Source: Colletes latitarsis
Lineage: Eukaryota > Arthropoda > Insecta > Hymenoptera > Colletidae
Assembly (NCBI RefSeq): GCF_051014445.1
Contig: NC_135141.1
Span: forward strand, 28,605,422 to 28,669,421
Direction: 5' to 3'
DNA length: 64,000 nucleotides
A model generated the notes under the pieces. The model saw only the letters and a program-made list of their open reading frames with translations, did not search any database and had not been told where the DNA came from. Position numbers and translations under genes: made by a program. The stretch's first letter is position 1, and each line of letters opens with the position of its first letter. This document shows, piece after piece, positions 10,311 to 21,716 of the stretch.

Positions 10311-13300
10311 AAAATTAGTCACGAAATCATCAAGGACCACAAAATAACACGGGTAAATATTATCCAAGCGAAACAATTCTATCGGAATTTGGCGTTGCTG
10401 CAACGGGCAGTTGTTTGCATCGCGTACTCAGAACGAAGACACCAACAGTTGGTATCGAAACTTGGTGCACGACAACTACGGTCCAGAACGTCACAAGTTA
10501 TGCTCGAATTTACGACCGAAAGTTGCTACACGTTGAACAACTTCTAGCGCCGTGCCAACATCAACGCGCGTTAATTCCGCTGTTGTTGTTGCACTCGTAT
10601 ATTATGCTTATTTTATTTCGGTAAACTCTGTCCCCCGGTCGCCGGGGCTCGTAACGACGTAACAGCTTAATTTCGGCCAGGATGTAGGTCAGAAAAATTA
10701 AGAACAGAGACTGCGACATTCCCGTCGTTTTCGAAATCGTTCTGCTTTGTCGACCTCTCCTTTGACCCGCGACGCTTCGCGAAATTATCATCGAGCTCTC
10801 TTGTTCCCGGCTGCTCGACTTTTCCGGGGCCAAAGCGAGAACGCAGTCTCGTTGCTTCAGTAAAAGATTTATGCTTGTTCCTCGATACCTTAAACAGTCT
10901 ACCACGAGATGAAATACGATCCCAAAACTCGAGGGAAAATTATCGTTCGACTTTGTAACCACAGTTTCGTCTTAAAAATTCTTGGTAATAGTTTTCCCGA
11001 ATTTCTTTCGTTACACCTATGTAACATTTTACACCTTTAATATTCGCCAGGGCCAATTCCTTCGTTAATTAGTGCATACGTATACAGTATGGAAATGTAG
11101 AAAATATTTATCAGACAGAGATATACGTATTGGTAAATAATTTTTATTATCTAGACTGGCGAGTTACCGGCGATTGCCTTTAAAACCTGTTCGTATAAAT
11201 GAAATCTCGCTGCGACGAAAACCGGGGGAGATCGAATGGGAACTTTATTCGCGGATAATTCGTGGCAAATATTCCGAGCGTCCGCGATAAATTCCGTTTT
11301 ATATACGAAAGAGCTTGTAAATCGACGGTTTCGAGTACCTCGTTACGCATAAATAACGTTGAAAAGTAAACGAAGTACGCGTCGGAGTCTGTTGCATACA
11401 ATCGACACCTTTCGCGAGTTAATGATCGGCTCGCGATCTCGATTCCTGGCGTTGTTGCGCCGCGGCTAGGGGCTCGTGTGCTCGACACTTTCAATCCCTT
11501 TCTATCTCAGTGTCTATCGGTAATCGATCGTATCCGGCCACCGTGAATGTAAACGGTGACCCGAAGTATGCGTCGATACCTCGGAGAAAACGATTACTTT
11601 CCTCTAAAGAGAAAAAAAAAACAGATACCGAACGAAAGACGTCTCTCGAGAAATCGGATCCAAAGCGAACCACAGTCAGAATTACTGTGATAATTAAAAG
11701 AAGCAACAAGAATAAATCATTACGATCGAGTTAGGAACTATCTCGATAATTAAAAGGGACGATAATAGGTTCTATCGAAGTATGGGCGATCAAATCATTA
11801 CGAGGTCGCGACGATTCCCCGTCGAAAAGTGGGTCGTGGAAATATTATTTTTTTCCACCCACGAGCGCTCGTTTTCGACAAAAACGACTTTGAAGATCGT
11901 TGAACGCGCTCGTGCAGTTTGCAAATGTGCTCGAATACATGGTAAAAACCAAACGAATGCAAACCCTGTTAAACGAAAAAGTGGAGAACGTAGAATAAAA
12001 TTTTCTCGTACGAGACTTCGTCCGCTGGAGAAATTTATTTCGAATATAAATACGATGTATGCAAGTTTCGCTGAAATTCGGTTTAGCGGATCTCGTTGTA
12101 GAGTTTTTCTAAGTGTGATGCAAAAGTATTCATTTTGAAATAAAGTCTCTTTATCTATATTCTCGACGAAATTTTTTAATTCTATATTTTTAATTCTGTC
12201 GATTGCTTGGTTCGCATATTTTGCGGAATATTTTAGAATCGTACCCTAATAATAATAACCATCGTTTGAACATTTTGTGGAGCCAAGGAACTCTTAAAAT
12301 CGCATAAAAGGAACAATAAATACGTCGGTAGACCCAGGGTTTTCTTTCAGGATCCACGGCGAAGTTTGCGACGCTATTTTGATAAATTTATGGTGAATTA
12401 TGGATACGTCACTCAGCATAATAATAGGAGCGGTCCCGGGTTCCACGGTGGGGAAACTTTAAATCGTATCGCGGAGATAACAAATCCAGAACGAAACGAA
12501 CGTCGCTTTTTCGGAGGAGGACGAGGAGCTCGCTATAGGGGCCGATTCGCCTAACTTGGGAGGGGGGATCTTAAATTACTCGCAAACTACTCTGCACGAG
12601 GGGGGAAAAAAGTTCCAAGTAACTTGAAAGAGACGAATGCATAAAACGGTAATCAGACCAGATTCGGCGACTTTGTTCTCCTCGATCGATATATTATCCT
12701 GGAAATTCGAAAACGCAGTGGACATTTTGAGTTATCTTCATTATCGTTTTAAAATACAAAGATTTAAGGTGGGTTAACTTTTGTGGAGAACTGTTAAACG
12801 GACATTAAAAAATAATAAATTCGTGTAAAAATAATGATCATATAAAGAAATATATTTAGTCTTGTTAGATCCTTTCATTCGTTTACAATCCTAAAGTAAC
12901 AAGAACGAAGCTTTGTATTCGCGAAGTATCGAGGAAAACAGGAAAAACGAAAAATCGCAACCCTCCGGAAGCGACAGTAAAGTTACAAAGTAATTTTGAT
13001 AAATCGAAGATGAATTATGGACACGGCGATGAAGCAGCGAACCGTCTTGGTCCTTTTTCCTGTCGGGTATTATCTCCTGGCTCGTTCATTCACGGTGATT
13101 CATTTTCTGATTCGTTGGGAAACGCGAACAACATAAATTTCCACCGGTACGCGAGTTTTTCATAGTTGAAAGTGATCGTATTTTAAGGATCGTAACTTTT
13201 TTTTATCAGGGGCAAGTGTGTTCGACTATCCCGCGGATAGCTTTCGTAAAATCGAAATTTTTACGAAATCTAGACGACAAGATAGATTAAACACGATCAA

Positions 13301-14735
13301 AAAAATATTCATTATTTTCCTTTTCTACGACTGGTCTGCAATTATAATTTATTTTAATATAAAATCGAAATAAAGTTTGCTGTTCACGTTATTCAAATAC
13401 TATGAATATCCATTAACAATCGAGTCTTCAAGAGGAATTAAAATAAATAAATTTAAGTCTTCGAATGTATTCGATTATGCATTCTGAAATCCTACAAATG
13501 TCGTCGAAATGGAAACTTATTCGTAAATCGAGCGAACTTGTTCAACTCCGCAAATTTATAACAATTTAGAGAGGAGTCGAGAGTCACGTAATAAAGTTTC
13601 TATCGTCGAGAATCGATCGCGAGAAGTTCGCGAGAAGACGAAATCGTTTGACGAGCCCCGTAAATCACGATATCAGCGGCGAAGGGACGCTCGAAAAAAT
13701 GCATTTGCATTCGAGGCTGCGTTTAAACTATCGCGCTGGCCGCGTTTACATATATGGAAATTCCGATGAGGCTCACAAAGGTCCGAGGCCGAATTAAACA
13801 CCGCCGGGCCAAAACTGTCCGAAGCTTCGCCCCCAAAACAGTCGACGTTTACCGATGTTGCACGAAAATATTTCCATGGGCAAAATATTTTCTTTCAAAT
13901 TCGTCCGTCGTGGGGCGTTGGAAATCGAAATCCACGCGAGGCTGAAATAATTTACCGATTTTTTTTATTTGTTGAAATGCACGATAAATTTTTTTTATAC
14001 GGCACTCGCTCCTCTAGAAACTCGAGAGCGAAAAAAATAATTCAAAAACGCGGAATAAAGTTTGTTATTCGGGACTCGGTTTTCCGGAAAATCGAGTTTG
14101 AAAATTTGTCGAATTTCCAAGGGTTTGTATTTATAAACAGGGACGATTTTATTCGATTTTCGAGCTTTTATTTCTGTATCAGCACGTTTGGCGTTATTAC
14201 TTTAACGTAGAAATAAACATGGATTTTGTGCAGCCCAGTTTGCACGTAGGAAAATATCGTCGGAGCTCGTACGAATTTGCAATCAAATTTTGTATCGTTT
14301 GGATGCAATTGAGAAACGTAAATAATTATGGTACAACCAAATATGTACAAATTGTCGAGTTTTCCAACAATTGCAGAGTTTGCCGACCCATTCGACCAAG
14401 TTTTGTTCGTCGACGATCGCTGGATGTTTAATATTACAGCGAACCTCTTGCAAGCCTTGTGCCGCGATATTTAATTTGCCATTCCCTCTGTAAAGTTCGC
14501 TCTACTTGTTCGCGAAATTTGCATATACAATGTGGCGTCGACGTCGCGCGACGGAAATTCAAAGGGCGATAGTCCCGTCACGTATCAGTCGGCCAGCGTA
14601 ACGCTTACAATTTTTAATTTTTGTCCCGCGACCATCCCCATCGAGTATTCTCAATTTTTCATCGTAATTTGCGCGTCGAAAACAACGCAATAATTTATTT
14701 CTTTGTTCGTCCCTTTCCTCCGCGTATTTACGATT
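10311..14735. other. Unique stretch, no gene supported
   Basis: Open frames reach 133 codons on the minus strand (10561-10962) and 118 on the plus strand (11782-12138). Neither shows a domain that I recognise or convincing splice borders, and opposite-strand frames are open in the same places. The phrase TTTTGATAAAT...ATGAATTATGGACAC at 12993-13025 resembles 12378-12412, a weak local duplication. I found no RNA gene. Confidence 0.5.
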
Positions 14736-14737
14736 CA

Positions 14738-16270
14738 CAAATAAATTCGACATAAATGATACATCTAATATTTTTTTGTGTTCATGTAAAACCAATTTCT
14801 CATTTTTCTCTGCGATCAGAGATGTACCATCAGTATCTCCGGGTACATCCCGTGCACAAAACAATAAATAAACAAATTCGACATAAACTGTGTGATACAT
14901 TGCACCTAATATTTTTTTCCATGCATGTAAAATCAATTTGTTATTTTTATCCGCGGTCAAAGGTGTAATCCATCACTACTTCTGTATACAGGGTGTTCGG
15001 CCACCCCTGGGAAAAATTTTAATGGGCGATTCTAGAGACCAAAATAAGATGAAAATCAAGAATACCAATTTGTTGATGAAGGCTTCGTTAAAAAGTTATT
15101 AACGTTTAAAGTTCCGACCGTACGGAATTTTTTTCTCGAAAATGCGCAAGATTTTGGGGGTATGTCTCTTCACCAAAAATGATTGTAATTGACCCCCGCA
15201 ACCGTAAATAATTTTTCCAGAACGATTTGAAATTTTTTTTTTCCTTCGAAAAATGTTACACCTTCTCGAATTTTTTTCTAGAAAGTGGGTAGGATTTCGG
15301 GGGTATGTCTCTTCACCAAAAACGATTGCAATTGACCCCCGCAACTGAAAATAATTTTTTTAGAACGATTCAAAAATTTTTTTTCTCCTCGAAAAATTTA
15401 GGCACCCCCCTGTCGATTTTTCTTAAAAATTCCTTTTTCATTTTTAGTAATTTTGTTTGACGCCCCACAGAAAAGTTGTCTAATACTTTTCTGTAGGTAC
15501 CTATGAGCTCTACTTCAGAAAAAAGTTTCATTGAAATATATTTACAATTGTAGGAGTTATGGCTGTTTGAAAATTGGACCATTTTTATGGGGTTTTTCTC
15601 ATTTTGCGGGGTCGAGGACCAACTTTTCGATTATTTTTGTGATTTGTACATATTTTTCACCAAAATACGCGTTGTTTGCTTTTTTGAACATTAAAATCGT
15701 CCAATCCGTTCAGAAGTTACAACGTTTTAAAGATTCGCATAAAAATTCGGGCAGACATTTCTGGCCAGAAATGATATTTTCGGTAAGGAATTTTTTTCTC
15801 GAAACTGGGTAGGATTTTGGGGGTATGTCTGTTGACCAAAAATGCTTGCAATTGATCCCTGCAACTAAAAGTAATTTTTCCAAGACGATTCGAAAGTCTT
15901 TTTTTTCACCCAAAACTTTCAACACTTACTCGAATTTTTTTCTCGAAAGTGGATAGGATTTCGAGGATATGTGTAATAACAAAATATGATTGTAATTAAC
16001 CCCTGCAACCGAAAATAATTTTTCCAAAACGATTTGAAATTTTTTAATTTAATCGTTAATAACTTTTTAACGAAGCCTCCATCAACAAATTAGTGTTCTT
16101 GATTTTCGTCTTATTTTGGCCTCTAGAATCCCCCATTAAAATTTTTCCCAGGGGCGGCCGAACACCCTGTATATTCCGTATGCTAAACAATAAATAAATA
16201 AAATCGACATGTAACATATCACATCTAAAATTTTTTTGAATGTATCAAATATGTGATCCACCAGTTCCTT
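14738..16270. repeat. 131-bp tandem repeat interrupted by a transposon
   Basis: Units sharing AATTCGACATAAA, TTTTTTTG/C...CATGTAAAA and AACAATAAATAAA lie at about 14738-14868, 14869-14986 and 16170-16270. The third unit is separated from the second by exactly the inverted-repeat element at 14989-16169. Joining the flanks across the insertion restores a junction equivalent to the one between units 1 and 2 (GGGTACATCCCG versus CTGTATATTCCG), so the tandem repeat is older than the insertion. Confidence 0.8.
14989..16169. mobile_element. Complete 1.18-kb non-autonomous inverted-repeat transposon (copy B)
   Basis: The element starts CAGGGTGTTCGGCCACCCCT and ends with its reverse complement; the arms run for about 120 bp (14989-15110 and 16048-16169). 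Flanks read ...CTGTATA and TATATTCC..., consistent with a 4-bp TATA duplication (or AT if the ends are taken as ACAGGG). The interior holds X modules at about 15124, 15266, 15788 and 15930 and a Y module at 15395-15780. No transposase is present; the only longish frames are 70-93 codons inside the modules. I cannot assign a superfamily: the ends do not match piggyBac (TTAA) or a mariner TA pattern cleanly. It would need a transposase in trans. Confidence 0.88.
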
Positions 16271-16400
16271 TGAGCACAAATAAATAAAACGAATGAAAGT
16301 GTAATTCGTCTAATTTCTCGATTTAATATGCAGTCTATTCGTGTTTTCGTACACGGGCACCGGGCGTGGTAAGCTTTAAACTCGCAGATCGCGGGGAACC
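16271..16400. other. Short unique stretch, nothing recognised
   Basis: AT-rich sequence between the interrupted tandem repeat and a GC-rich island; no feature seen. Confidence 0.5.
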
Positions 16401-16770
16401 GAATGCTCCCATAAATTCGGATGTACCGCGAGACCCCCGTCGAGTTCTCGGGTCTCCGTCGACTTATTAGATCGCGTTTCATCCGCAGTAAAACGTCGTG
16501 GAATCTTGAAGGCGCGAGGTAAGTTTCGACGACGACCGAAGATGCCGTTTAAACGACGCTCCCTGGCTGCACGCACGCGAAACCACTGTTTAACGGAGGC
16601 CCCGTAAGCCCCATATACAACCCCCGAATCCCGAGGGTTCGCCGCAGCGGCGTAAATGGGGTGAAGTATTACGCTCCCCTAACGCCAGAGCACCAGACGA
16701 GGAGAGCACGCGTGGGTGGAACGGAGAGACGCGATATCCGCGAGGAATCGTCTTAGGAATTACCGTCGAG
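16400..16770. other. GC- and CpG-rich island with a possible 30-nt micro-exon
   Basis: Local base composition jumps well above the surroundings. Inside it, TTTCATCCGCAG (acceptor-like, ending 16488) is followed 30 nt later by GAG|GTAAGT (donor, break at 16518/16519), and the 30 nt are open in one frame. Both sites are near-consensus, but nothing ties them to a gene and no flanking exon was found. Such islands may also mark a promoter or enhancer. Treat this as a pointer, not a gene call. Confidence 0.25.
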
Positions 16771-19600
16771 CGCTATTAACTTTACGAAAAGATAACGGAA
16801 CGTGTTAGTTGTTTCGCGGTTTTGGTCGTGCGAAAGATCGAAGCTTTAATAAATCGATTACGAAATAACATTTCGCTCTGGAACTAGATTCAGCTTCATT
16901 TGTGGATTCTAAAAACATAAGTGGGAGTTAGTTTGGATTGTTGACTTAGTTTCTGGTATTTTTTATGAACTCAATACGCATTGAAGTCGATTGTAGATCG
17001 AGAGCCATCTTTATTTGTTAGTTATACAACAATATGTACCCTTTTAGTTCTTGAACCGACGAAGTAAACAAAGTGTTCCTTCAATTTTACAAGGGAGATT
17101 CACACCACATTGCTCCGTAGACTGTTTCATTCTTCGCGACGTTCCACGGAGAAGATTCCGCGAATAAGAGATCCGATTCATGAAAATTTTCTTCGTCTCT
17201 GCATACTGTTTTTCATACGAAGGGAGCCCCACACACGTTCGCCCTGTCGAACTATTATTACGAGACCGTGCACTCGTGCAATTTGCTATTCATCCCGGGG
17301 CCACTGTTTGCCGAATAGTTCGCTGAATACGTGTACGCCCGTCGCGACTGCAGCCTGATTAGGTTCCATGTGCAATTCCATCAGCCACTGCAACACCCCA
17401 AGGCGCGCGTCGCCTTGTTCGAATTGCGAGAATCTCTCCTTTCGGATTCGGACCGAGACAGCTACGACTCACAAACCAGAATCATACGCTATGTATAACA
17501 ATTCATCCGATAACAATAGTTAGAGAAATAGTATTCTCGTACACTGGGTAATTGTGATTCACCGTAAAGAGAGAAACTCACTTCTCTTACTAGTTTCTTC
17601 TGAATATTCCCCATTTATTATCATGAAACTTTATTTATTACTTTGGTGTTAAAACTTTTCTCTATTTTAATGTTGAAGCAACGCCTAATTGCAAGACTGA
17701 CGAAGAGATAAACGTATTAAAGAAATTAATAAATACGTTTTTTTTCTTTCGACAACGATTTATCAACGATATATTTACAGTTGTACATGTATAGACCTAA
17801 CAATCTTTCGCATATCTGACGTTTGAAAGTCCCTGCTCCTCTTCGTGGCTCTACCTTTCATTTCGTAACAGTACAAACATAGTATCTATTTCTCTGATGT
17901 CTAAAAATATATATTTCCTATTGAAGGAGTATCTTCGCCTGCAGGAAAAAGTGTATTAAAAGTTTCCAACGTGCCACGACCACTGACAAGTTTTACTTGC
18001 AATTTCATCATACATAAACCAGTCTCAAAACCAACTCAATTCACAAGGAACAAGTTTCTTTTTCATTTATAGTAAATTATAATGCACGAAAGAAAGATTA
18101 AATTAAATGCCTCCCAGATTTTCACGAGCGTCAAAGAATGTTAATAAACATCGATCGAAGGGAGTCGTTGGGTTACTTGCGGCGAAGATAATCGTAAATA
18201 CCGTCGTCGTTGTTGCCCTTGTAAACACCGAAATCACGATCGCGCGGTTTGACGTTCACCATACGCGAATTCGTTTCGCGTTGGCTTCATTACGCGTTAT
18301 AATTGCTCCGCTAATTAATTGCGCCAAGTTCGCGCGGGCAGAATTTCCGTACGCCGAACGGCACACTGGGTTGCCAATACATAATACACCGACGTGTTTA
18401 CATACCTCTTCGCGGACGTCAGCGGAATGCACAAAGCAATTAATGTCATTTACCTTAATTAGTTCGCCGAAATTCTGTAGATTTAATTAACGCCTTGTGA
18501 CGGCGCGCGTTCGTTTTAATTGTGCGAAAATGTTAATCGGACCTCGTATATTTTCGCCCCCATTTTCAACTTTTACCGCGCGATGGGGTATCGCGGAACG
18601 GATTTGGTCGTCGGACGATACTCTGGCAAGTCGAGATTTTCGACTGCAATTTATTTAAAAAAAAAATACACAAATTCAAGGGACGTTCTAGTACCTTCGC
18701 AGAAATTAATTTCTTAAAGGTATTTTAAAAATAAATCTGCGAAACCTTATGTCTAAAAATAAGCTACGAAGGCTGTTTAAAAACGCGATGGTCATCAATT
18801 TCTAACCGAATTCTCTCTTGCATATCTTAACGATAAGTGATCGGGTTTCGAATCAACTTGTACGTATCGATCCCATCGCTATTCTTTGGAAACTGTCGAT
18901 AGAAACAGAAGCATCGCGGTCAGCGGAAACGTCGAGTAAAAATGCAAACGCGTTGGCTGCGAAATTCCGAGGGCGCTCGTTAATCCAGAATATTTTACGG
19001 GGCTGGGAGAATCGTTTATTTCGTTGTTTACTCGTCAATAACAAGAATCGAGATCCCGTAACCTCCGTATTGCGCGGTGAGATTAAAGCGTTCCGGTGTG
19101 TTTTATTCCGTCGCGATAGATCGCGCCTGAAACGCTTTCGGATTCGGCCTGTTTTTCTTCCGTTCTCTCCTATCGCGTTTTCTGTTCCGTTTTATAAGAA
19201 CGATAACGGTAACAGTATGTCTGGATAACGGTTAAAAAGAAATACTGCGTATGGGGACGGGCCGGGAGGAAAATAGGGGTTGTCAAATATTTCATGATTC
19301 CACGGTAACGATTCAACCCCCACGGTTACGAATCTTTTTTTCTTCCGGTAAACAAATATATTCCTCGAGCACCTCTAGTCGTTTGGTGTTCGATAAATGC
19401 GAACGAAATGAAAATACTGCAATGTATACGTGAATTTTAATAATTAATCGACAATATACGATGATATTGATTTATTTGTACCAGAAAAATTTATTTAGAT
19501 ATAAATTAACACATATTTGATTATCAGGGTTACGTGAAATGGTTGTAGATGTATACTGGATCTAATGGATTTCCTATACAAAATGGGCAAACTCAAATAT
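16771..19600. other. Unique stretch, no gene supported
   Basis: The longest frames are 127 codons (18107-18490 plus) and 136 codons (18818-19228 plus, not ATG-started). They have basic, low-information composition, a minus-strand frame is also open in the second, and I recognise no domain. No repeat shared with the rest of the window was found. Confidence 0.5.
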
Positions 19601-19772
19601 ATGATGAGCTCAAACGATAAATCCTAAAAATCCAATTCCTAATATTGCATATATTGTACCGATATTTTTGATTGAAAATATTATGAGAAATTAAACCAAA
19701 TCCAGATAAAATTAAAATATAAATATTGATAAAGAATTGAATCACCTCCTGATGGATCAAAAAAACAAGTAT
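19601..19772 (-). pseudogene. cox1: NUMT: nuclear fragment of mitochondrial cytochrome oxidase subunit I
   Basis: Read on the minus strand this encodes, in pieces, the conserved COX1 segments FDPSGGD, ILYQ, LILSGFGLISH and GTIYAILGIGFLGFIVWAHH. The W in FIVWAHH is TGA, which is tryptophan only in the mitochondrial code. Compared with the family, one G of the GGG triplet and the stretch LFWFFGHPEV are missing, and the segment between LISH and IYA is shortened. A one-base loss near FFDPS also breaks the frame. The fragment is therefore dead and too rearranged to be an assembly contaminant. In mitochondria this region holds part of the haem-copper centre of complex IV. Sequence on either side does not resemble cox1. 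Confidence 0.9.
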
Positions 19773-20660
19773 GGAGTTTTAGAGCCCTTTAATCGTCATA
19801 TAGTTTTGGAATAGCAAATATCGTCTAAACATTCTACGCTCTATCTAACCTTTTAGTCCCAGGAAACACTCTAACAAGGTTCATCCATTCTCGTAGATTC
19901 CCAACATAGTTGGGGCTTGGAAAACTTACGAAATGTGGTATAAGCTGGTGCATCGGAAATTTTAGCAAATTGCTAACATTCATCGAAAATTAAGAACATT
20001 CCCTAAGTTGCACCCTTGAGCGATTAGACTAAAATTGTTCGAGTCCTACCTAGTTTCAGTCTAAATAAACAATAGATGCCTGTATTTATAATAAAATTTT
20101 CTGCAATTTCTAATTTACTGGTAAGTTAAATATTTTGGGCATCCAATCTGTGTAATATCTCCAGTTAAAATGTAAAATGTTCGCGTATATACGAAAGAGA
20201 ATTCACTTATTTCGAAGAATTTATTTGCTCGATGCTCGAAACTTTCAAGCCGCGTCGTACGCCACTGAAACTCGCGCGACGCGTTTTACCCATTTTACAA
20301 GAATAATACGATACGTATCGTGCCAGCGACTAAACTTCTGCTCACGTACCGTCTCAGGTTCAACAAAACCATTTCGACCGCTAACTTCATTTCGCGTCAA
20401 ACAATGCAACGCCAGAGCGGAAGTCTCGAAGGGCTGGCCGTGTTTCGTCCAACGACGAGGGAGTCTGAAAAATTCGGACAGAAACTCCTCGCGCGATAAC
20501 AGCCTCAAATATACCGGGTGCGACAGAAATCACAGTACCGTCGAAAGAACCGTAACTCCTGATGCAAAGATAACTCGAAAAAATAAAATTGGACGTTCAA
20601 TTAGAACGTAAATCTCCAAAAATTCGTTGCTTCAAGGACCGAACAGAACATCTTAAAAAT
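19773..20660. other. Unique stretch between NUMT and satellite
   Basis: A 144-codon plus frame (20177-20611) overlaps an 87-codon minus frame in CpG-rich DNA. I see no domain or splice support. No repeat was recognised. Confidence 0.5.
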
Positions 20661-20661
20661 C

Positions 20662-21716
20662 GTGGTCACCGGTGACCGTCGCTTCAAACCACCATCAAAC
20701 GAACTTGAATCCTTGTAAATTTGTCAACAATGCTCGTTCATATTAGAAATAATACGTATTCTATTGTCTTGGCTTATTTTGTGCAAAGGAATTTAATAAC
20801 ATGTAGATTGCCATGGTGGTCACCGGTGACCGTCGCTTCAAACCACCGTCAAACGACCCTGAATCCTCGTGAATTTTTTAATAACCCTTATTTATATTAG
20901 GGATAATACGTATTCTATTGTCTTGGCTTATTTTGTGCAAAGGAATTTAATAACATGTAGATTGCCATGGTGGTCACCGGTGACCGTCGCTTCAAACCAC
21001 CGTCAAACGATCCTGAATCCTCGTGAATTTTTTAATAACCCTTATTTATATTAGGGATAATACGTGGTCTATTGTGCTGTGTTATTTTGTGCAAAAGAAT
21101 TTAATAACATGTAGATTGCCATGGTGGTCACCGGTGACCGTCGCTTCAAACCACCGTCAAACGACCCTGAATCCGCGTGAATTTTTTAATAACCCTTATT
21201 TATATTAGGGATAATACGTGGTCTATTGTGCTGTGTTATTTTGTGCAAAAGAATTTAATAACATGTAGATTGCCATGGTGGTCACCGGTGACCGTCGCTT
21301 CAAACCACCGTCAAACGACCCTGAATCCTCGTGAATTTTTTAATAACCCTCATTTATATTAGGGATAATACGTAGTCTATTGTGCTGTGTTATTTTGTGC
21401 AAAAGAATTTAATAACATGTGGATTGCCATGGTGGTCACCGGTGACCGTCGCTTCAAACCACCGTCAAACGACCCTGAATCCTCGTGAATTTTTTAATAA
21501 CCCTTATTTATATTAGGGATAATACGTATTCTATCGTGCTGTGCTATTTTGTGCAAAGGAATTTAATAACATGTAGATTGCCATGGTGGTCACCGGTGAC
21601 CGTCGCTTCAAACCACCGTCAAACGACCCTGAATCCTCGTGAATTTTTTAATAACCCTTATTTATATTAGGGATAATACGTATTCTATCGTGCTGTGCTA
21701 TTCTGTGCAAAAAATT
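20662..21716. repeat. 154-bp satellite, seven copies, each with a 14-bp perfect palindrome
   Basis: GGTCACCGGTGACC occurs at 20664, 20818, 20972, 21126, 21280, 21434 and 21588, spaced exactly 154 bp with no length change. Each unit continues CGTCGCTTCAAACCACCGTC and TTTATATTAGGGATAATACG and ends ACATGTAGATTGCCATGGT. The first copy is the most diverged and the last is truncated at about 21716. The palindrome is two GGTCA/TGACC half-sites with a 4-nt CCGG spacer, set in a wider GGTGG...CCACC inverted repeat. Frames of 61 codons recur every 154 bp but start with GTG, so they are not genes. Confidence 0.96.

Noticed and set aside
19430..19600. Extension of the mitochondrial copy leftwards
   Set aside because: Translation beyond FIVWAHH does not follow COX1 or any other mitochondrial protein that I recognise.
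20869..21670. Repeated 61-codon frames (NFLITLIYIRDNT...) in the 154-bp satellite
   Set aside because: They begin with GTG, recur only because the DNA repeats, and stop at the same place in each unit; no eukaryotic start codon.
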